A DNA stretch of 10,879 nucleotides from JBGOTP01 sp041476545 (GTDB taxonomy: Bacteria; Acidobacteriota; Vicinamibacteria; Vicinamibacterales; CAVVIG01). The position numbers and the translations under genes were made by a program. Positions 7,383 to 10,879 of this stretch are shown here, in pieces. The notes beneath the pieces were generated by a model that made no database searches, was not told where the DNA came from, and worked only from the letters and a program-made list of their open reading frames with translations. How positions within the stretch are numbered: position 1 is the stretch's first letter; every line of letters starts with the position of its first letter. The DNA is taken from positions 1 through 10,879 of the forward strand of contig JBGOTP010000160.1 of the NCBI GenBank assembly GCA_041476545.1, given 5' to 3'.

Positions 7383-7463
7383 GATGAGGGGCCTGCCGAC
7401 CTTCGGACAGTCAAGCCTAAACGCTGCTCCCGGACCTAAGACCGGCCGATAAGGGAGGGCGGT
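7383..7463 (+). other. Leader of the repeat lipoprotein gene with a small hairpin
   Basis: CTGCCGA (7393-7399) can pair with TCGGACAG (7403-7410) with one bulged A. CCGG occurs at 7430-7433 and 7442-7445, framing ACCTAAGA. GGGAGG at 7453-7458 is a strong ribosome site 5 nt before the ATG. I do not recognise a known riboswitch, and no T-run makes the hairpin a terminator. Confidence 0.3.
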
Positions 7464-8099
7464 ATGTCTTCCAGAGCTGCCAGGGCCTGTCTCGCGATTC
7501 TTTGTGCGCAGGGTTTCACACTTTGTGCGGTAAGTGCAGTGTCCTGTCGCGCCTCCCGTGACAACAAGCAGATTGAGCCGGTCTACGACAAGCAGACCGG
7601 CCGTCTCCAGCTCCTGAAGTACGACGCCAACAAGAACGGCAAGGTCGACACGGTCAGCTATATGGACGGCTCGCGGGTCCTCCGTATCGAAATCGACGCG
7701 GACGAGGACGGAAAAGTCGAGCGGTGGGAGTACTACGGTGTCGACCAGAAGCTCGAAAAAGTGGGCTTCTCACGCGCGAATGACGGCAAGGAGGACAGCT
7801 GGTCCTATGCCGGGCCCAACGGGTCCATTTCGCGAATCGAGACTTCCACCAATCGTGACGGCAAAGTGAACCGCACGGAGTACTACGAGAAGGACCACCT
7901 CGTCCGAGCGGAGGAAGACGACGATGCGGATGGCCAGACCGACAAATGGGAAACCTACGACGGCACCACCGGACGTCTGACATCCGTGGCCTTCGATACG
8001 CGGCACCGGGGAGTGCCCGACCGCCGTCTGGTGTACGACGCCAGTGGAGCGGCGCATCTCGACCGCGATCCCGATGGCCATGTCAGTTTGCGTCGGTGA
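7464..8099 (+). CDS. Probable lipoprotein of six acidic DxDxDG-type repeats
   Basis: The function is not known. The 211-residue product starts with a hydrophobic export signal ending AVSAVSC, where Cys28 is a plausible, non-ideal lipobox cysteine. The rest is six repeats of 24-26 residues. Their conserved glycines are at 59, 83, 108, 133, 157 and 183, each in a loop such as DANKNGKVD, DADEDGKVE or DDDADGQTD, usually followed by an aromatic cluster (RWEYY, DSWSY, DKWETY) and then L/I-x-R-I/V-E. The loops resemble calcium-binding DxDxDG loops, and the strands suggest a stacked beta or MORN-like fold. Similar DGK...WEYY repeat proteins are, as I recall, common hypotheticals in myxobacteria and related groups. 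A strong GGGAGG precedes the ATG. The 3' end overlaps the start of the barrel gene, which suggests coupled production. The last repeats are less regular (RHRGVPDRR lacks the acidic loop). Confidence 0.82.
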   Translation: MSSRAARACLAILCAQGFTLCAVSAVSCRASRDNKQIEPVYDKQTGRLQLLKYDANKNGKVDTVSYMDGSRVLRIEIDADEDGKVERWEYYGVDQKLEKVGFSRANDGKEDSWSYAGPNGSISRIETSTNRDGKVNRTEYYEKDHLVRAEEDDDADGQTDKWETYDGTTGRLTSVAFDTRHRGVPDRRLVYDASGAAHLDRDPDGHVSLRR

Positions 8100-9333
8100 A
8101 ACCCTGACACCCGTCGTCCGCAGAAGTCTTGTGTGGTTGATGGCCGCGGCCCTCTGGCCCGCCGTGGCGAGAGGTCAATCAACCGTCCCCTCCGAGCCCG
8201 ACCCGGCCGCCGTGCGCGTGCGGATCGGATCGCTCTGGATCCGGCCGACGCTCGCGCTGACCAACGTCGGCGTCGACACGAACGTGTTCAACGTGGCCGA
8301 CGCGGCTCACCCACAGAGCGACTTCACGATAACAGCAGCCCCTCAGGTCGAACTGTGGCTCCGAGCTGGCCGCACGTGGCTGAGCGGTGGCGTGAGGGAG
8401 GATCTCGTCTGGTACAGGAAGTTTGCGAATCAGCGTTCGATCAACAGCATCAACAGTGTTGGATGGCTGGTGCCGCTCACCCGGATGACGTTCACCGCTG
8501 GCACGAGCTGGGTGAACGCCCGGGATCGGCCAGGCTTCGAGATCGATACGCGGGTGCAGCGCAGTGAGCACGACTACAACGGCGCGGCGGAGCTGCGGGC
8601 TCTCTCGAAGACGTTGATTGGCGTCCGCGCGGATCGGCGGACCGTCAACTTCGACCAGGCGGAAGTGTTCCTGGGCAGCAATCTGCACGACCAGTTGAAT
8701 CGCGTTCAAACGACTGGCGCCGTGACCGCGCGGCACGAACTGACGCCGCTGACGAGCGTCACGCTCGATGTGTCGAAGCAGCAGGATCGTTTCGACTTCA
8801 ATCCGCTTCGGGATTCCGATTCGACGCAGGTGACTGCCGGCCTCAAATTCACCCCGGACGCGCTCATCAGCGGCTCGGCGCAGTTTGGATACCGCCGCTT
8901 CAAGCCGCTGGCTGCGGATGTGCCAGGCTACAAGGGCGGGACCGTATCGGTGAACCTTGGATATGTTCTTCTCGGGACAACGAAGATGGGTGTGCAGGTC
9001 GCCCGGGATGTCCAGTACTCGTTCGACGTGGATAGGCCGTACTTCCTATTGAGCGCCCTGTCGGGAACGATTGCGCAGCAGCTCTTCGGGCCGGTCGATG
9101 TCGAGGGCCGGATGGGGCGACAGCGCCTGGCCTACCGTATGCGCGACGGCGTGACGACTGGACTGCTGGACCTGGTCGATCACACCAGGACATACGGTGG
9201 GGGCGTCGGTTATCACCTCGGAGTTGATCTGCGGTTGGCCTTCAATGTCGAACACCAGTCGCGCGTCTCGGGCGTCGATGGCCGCAGTTACGGCGCGCTT
9301 CGGTATGGAACAGCCGCGACGTATGTGTTCTGA
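8074..9333 (+). CDS. Probable outer-membrane beta-barrel protein
   Basis: From ATG 8074 the product is 419 residues. A signal peptide is visible: basic VVRR, hydrophobic SLVWLMAAALWPAVA, likely cleavage near ARG-QS. The rest alternates short polar/hydrophobic strands and turns, including RPTLALTNVGVDTNVFN, TFTAGTSWVNARDRPGF and GTVSVNLGYVLLGTTKMGVQ. It ends in YVF, the aromatic C-terminus recognised by the BAM machinery. The opening resembles the BBP2/EpsL-like putative porin group found near exopolysaccharide genes (family recall, not tested). The start is uncertain: ATG 8080 is also possible, and a GTG at 8044 would add a poor leader. Either ATG lies within the end of the lipoprotein gene (stop 8097-8099) in another frame, a sign of translational coupling. 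The gene ends 17 bp before a convergent gene. Confidence 0.78.
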   Translation: MAMSVCVGETLTPVVRRSLVWLMAAALWPAVARGQSTVPSEPDPAAVRVRIGSLWIRPTLALTNVGVDTNVFNVADAAHPQSDFTITAAPQVELWLRAGRTWLSGGVREDLVWYRKFANQRSINSINSVGWLVPLTRMTFTAGTSWVNARDRPGFEIDTRVQRSEHDYNGAAELRALSKTLIGVRADRRTVNFDQAEVFLGSNLHDQLNRVQTTGAVTARHELTPLTSVTLDVSKQQDRFDFNPLRDSDSTQVTAGLKFTPDALISGSAQFGYRRFKPLAADVPGYKGGTVSVNLGYVLLGTTKMGVQVARDVQYSFDVDRPYFLLSALSGTIAQQLFGPVDVEGRMGRQRLAYRMRDGVTTGLLDLVDHTRTYGGGVGYHLGVDLRLAFNVEHQSRVSGVDGRSYGALRYGTAATYVF

Positions 9334-9350
9334 ACGCGACAGCCTGTAGG

Positions 9351-10879
9351 CTACCTGACCAGGGCGGTGTCTCCCGGCCGCCCCCATTGATACATCGTAT
9401 AACTGCCGAGGCTGTAGCCGAGCGACGAGTAGCGGATGAACCATTCGCCCGTCGATGGGCGGAAGACGGCGAGATCCGTCTTGCCGTCGCCGTCGTAGTC
9501 GCCTGGGGCCGGGGTATCGGTCGGCAGGCCCCACTGGTACGTGACGAACGCGGTGAAGTTGGTGCTCGACAGCAGCAGCCACCAGACGCCGGTGTCGGGT
9601 CGATAGACGGCGAGGTCGGTCTTGCCATCGCCGTCATAGTCGCCTGGGACCGGGACGTCGGTGGGCAGGCCCCAACGGTACGTGACGAACGCGGTGAAGT
9701 TGGTGCTCGACTGCAGTAGCCACCAGACGCCCGTGTTGGGTCGATAGACAACGAGGTCGGTCTTGCCATCGCCGTCGTAGTCGCCCGGAACCGGGATGTC
9801 GCCGGCCTGGCCCCACCGGAACGTGACGAACGCGGTGGAGTTGGTGCTCGACTGCAAAATCCACCAGACGCCGGTCGTGGGTCGATAGACGGCGAGGTCG
9901 GTCTTGCCGTCGCCATCGTAATCGCGCGGGACCGGGATGTCGTCGGACTGGCCCCACCGGAACGTGATGGACGAGGTGAAGTTGGTGCTCGACAGCAGCA
10001 GCCACCAGACGCCGGTGTCGGGTCGATAAACGGCGAGGTCGGTCTTGCCATCGCCGTCGAAGTCTCCCGAGACCGGCACATCTCCTAGCAGACCCCACTG
10101 ATATCGACCGGAACGATCCGTACTGTAGTCGAGCGAGGAGTAGCGGATGAACCAGGAGCCGTTATCCGGCCGGAACACGGCGAGGTCGGTCTTTGCGTCG
10201 CCGTCGAAGTCAATGAGTTTCAGAGCCGACAAATCCTTCACTGTCCACGTAAATGTTTGACTGCTGGTCAACGTGCCGTCGGACACGGTCGCGGTCAGCG
10301 AATACACGCCCACACTCGCGAAGGTCAGCGTGCCGGTGACGAGGCCGGTCGTGGCGTTGACGCTGAGCCCCGCGGGGAGGCCGGGCACGCTATAGGTGAG
10401 CGGGTCGCCGTCCGGATCAGTGGCGACGAGTGCGAGGGACACGACCGCGTTCTCGGCGCTCGTCTGGTCCGTCACGGCGGCGAGCGTCGGCGTACGGTTC
10501 ACGTCGGTGACGGTCCAGGTGAACGGCTGGCTGCTGGTCAGCGTACCGTCGGAGACGGTCGCGGTCAGCGGGTAGACCCCGGCGCTCGTGTACGCGAGCG
10601 TGCCGGTGACGAGGCCGGTCGTGGCGTTGACACTGAGGCCGGCGGGGAGGCCCGGGACACTGTAGGTCAGCGGGTCGCCATCCGGGTCGCTGCCGAGAAG
10701 CGCGAGCGAGATGACCGCGTTCTCGGCATCGGCGCGACTCGCGATCGCCGTGAGGACGGGCGCTCGATTCACTTTCGTGACGGTCCAGGTGAACGCCTGG
10801 CTGCTGGTCAGCGTGCCGTCCGAGACGGTGGCCGTCAGCGGATAGACCCCGGCGCTCGTGAAGGTCAAGGTGCCGGTGA
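9351..10879 (-). CDS. Secreted Ig-like/FG-GAP (VCBS) repeat protein, 5' end outside window
   Basis: This is the C-terminal part of a large exported protein; the N-terminus lies beyond the right edge, so no start is given. The visible part first has Ig-like (He_PIG/cadherin-like) domains of 90 residues with DPDGDPLTYSVPGLPAGLSV and TFTWTV linkers. Six FG-GAP/VCBS-type blades of about 47 residues follow, each with a DxDGDGKTDLAVYRP calcium-loop signature, a TGVWW strand and a closing WG motif. Such propellers usually bind calcium and serve in adhesion or ligand binding on the surface or in secreted enzymes. The TAG stop is at 9351-9353. The protein ends soon after the last blade (RPGDTALVR) with no sorting domain such as PEP-CTERM or Por. 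The gene converges on the barrel gene. Confidence 0.94.
   Translation of the reverse strand, partial: TGTLTFTSAGVYPLTATVSDGTLTSSQAFTWTVTKVNRAPVLTAIASRADAENAVISLALLGSDPDGDPLTYSVPGLPAGLSVNATTGLVTGTLAYTSAGVYPLTATVSDGTLTSSQPFTWTVTDVNRTPTLAAVTDQTSAENAVVSLALVATDPDGDPLTYSVPGLPAGLSVNATTGLVTGTLTFASVGVYSLTATVSDGTLTSSQTFTWTVKDLSALKLIDFDGDAKTDLAVFRPDNGSWFIRYSSLDYSTDRSGRYQWGLLGDVPVSGDFDGDGKTDLAVYRPDTGVWWLLLSSTNFTSSITFRWGQSDDIPVPRDYDGDGKTDLAVYRPTTGVWWILQSSTNSTAFVTFRWGQAGDIPVPGDYDGDGKTDLVVYRPNTGVWWLLQSSTNFTAFVTYRWGLPTDVPVPGDYDGDGKTDLAVYRPDTGVWWLLLSSTNFTAFVTYQWGLPTDTPAPGDYDGDGKTDLAVFRPSTGEWFIRYSSLGYSLGSYTMYQWGRPGDTALVR
9354..10225 (-). repeat. Six tandem FG-GAP/VCBS blade repeats
   Basis: The aligned motif CGAG[G/A]TC on the + strand occurs at 9470, 9611, 9752, 9893, 10034 and 10181. 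Spacing is exactly 141 bp four times and then 147 bp, so blade 1 (by protein order) is two residues longer. The inner copies are nearly identical at the DNA level, for example the shared CAGCAGCCACCAGACGCC in blades 2 and 5. This indicates recent duplication or gene conversion. Confidence 0.95.
10241..10879 (-). repeat. Ig-like domain repeats with a 270-bp period
   Basis: Units begin near 10241, 10511 and 10781, and the third is cut by the window edge. GTGCCGGTGA recurs at the same phase (about 10332, 10602 and 10870), and CGGGTCGCC recurs at 10401 and 10671, giving an exact 270-bp (90-residue) period. The copies are close in DNA sequence, so array length is likely variable between strains and hard to assemble from short reads. 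Confidence 0.9.

Noticed and set aside
7418..7452. Possible sigma-28 promoter: GCCGATAA at 7445-7452 with TAAA upstream at 7418
   Set aside because: The spacing is wrong (23 nt from TAAA to the octamer instead of about 15), and the octamer sits directly before the ribosome site, leaving no room for a normal transcript start.
7383..7463. Cyclic-di-GMP-I (GEMM) riboswitch
   Set aside because: The CAAGCC and CCTAAG pieces loosely recall it, but the GCAAA-type core and the GAAA tetraloop hairpin are missing.
9341..9352. Small perfect inverted repeat AGCCTGTAGGCT between the convergent genes as a terminator
   Set aside because: The stem is at most 5 bp with a tiny loop, has no T-run on either strand, and overlaps the stop codon of the reverse-strand gene.
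9387..9719. Plus-strand open frame across the VCBS repeats
   Set aside because: Its repeated valine-rich product only mirrors the 141-bp repeats of the real minus-strand gene.
9354..10225. CRISPR array, because of regularly spaced near-identical DNA
   Set aside because: The 141-bp period is coding throughout, with DGDG motifs in every unit, and there are no short repeats separated by unique spacers.

Overview
The window is a GC-rich bacterial chromosome segment with short gaps, GTG and TTG starts as well as ATG, and many genes for envelope or exported proteins. The gene set suggests an Acidobacteriota lineage, possibly Vicinamibacteria. It includes Mfd next to a SurA-like foldase and a specialised NusG, a long FG-GAP/VCBS protein of about 47-residue blades, and short palindromic or heptameric repeats. 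This placement is inferred from gene content and style only; there is no rRNA or other decisive marker.

Region 1 (about 1-5270, + strand) is a tight three-gene unit: mfd (transcription-repair coupling factor), an exported parvulin-type peptidylprolyl isomerase of the SurA type, and a NusG-family protein with the NGN-KOW layout. Gaps are only 9 and 6 bp, so one transcript is likely. Region 2 (5271-6518) starts with a nested imperfect palindrome, followed by a DusB-type tRNA-dihydrouridine synthase. Region 3 (6519-6698) has no intact gene, but one frame reads like the C-terminal tail of an IS91-type transposase, followed by an AT-richer stretch leading to a TTG-started gene.

Region 4 (6699-9333, + strand) holds a GNAT acetyltransferase, a probable lipoprotein made of six 24-26-residue acidic DxDxDG-type repeats, and a probable outer-membrane beta-barrel whose start overlaps the end of the lipoprotein gene. 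The last two look like a translationally coupled surface module of unknown function. Region 5 (9351-10879, - strand) is the C-terminal part of a large secreted protein running off the right edge. It has Ig-like/cadherin-like domains with a 270-bp period, then six FG-GAP/VCBS-type blades, five of them at an exact 141-bp spacing.

Most genes belong to recognisable families. The less ordinary material is the short repeats inside and between genes (one is an in-frame heptamer array in mfd), the lipoprotein/barrel pair, the mirror-like ordering of blade subtypes in the VCBS protein, and a specialised NusG away from any visible target operon. I did not find a clear defence system, CRISPR array, tRNA, rRNA or complete mobile element.
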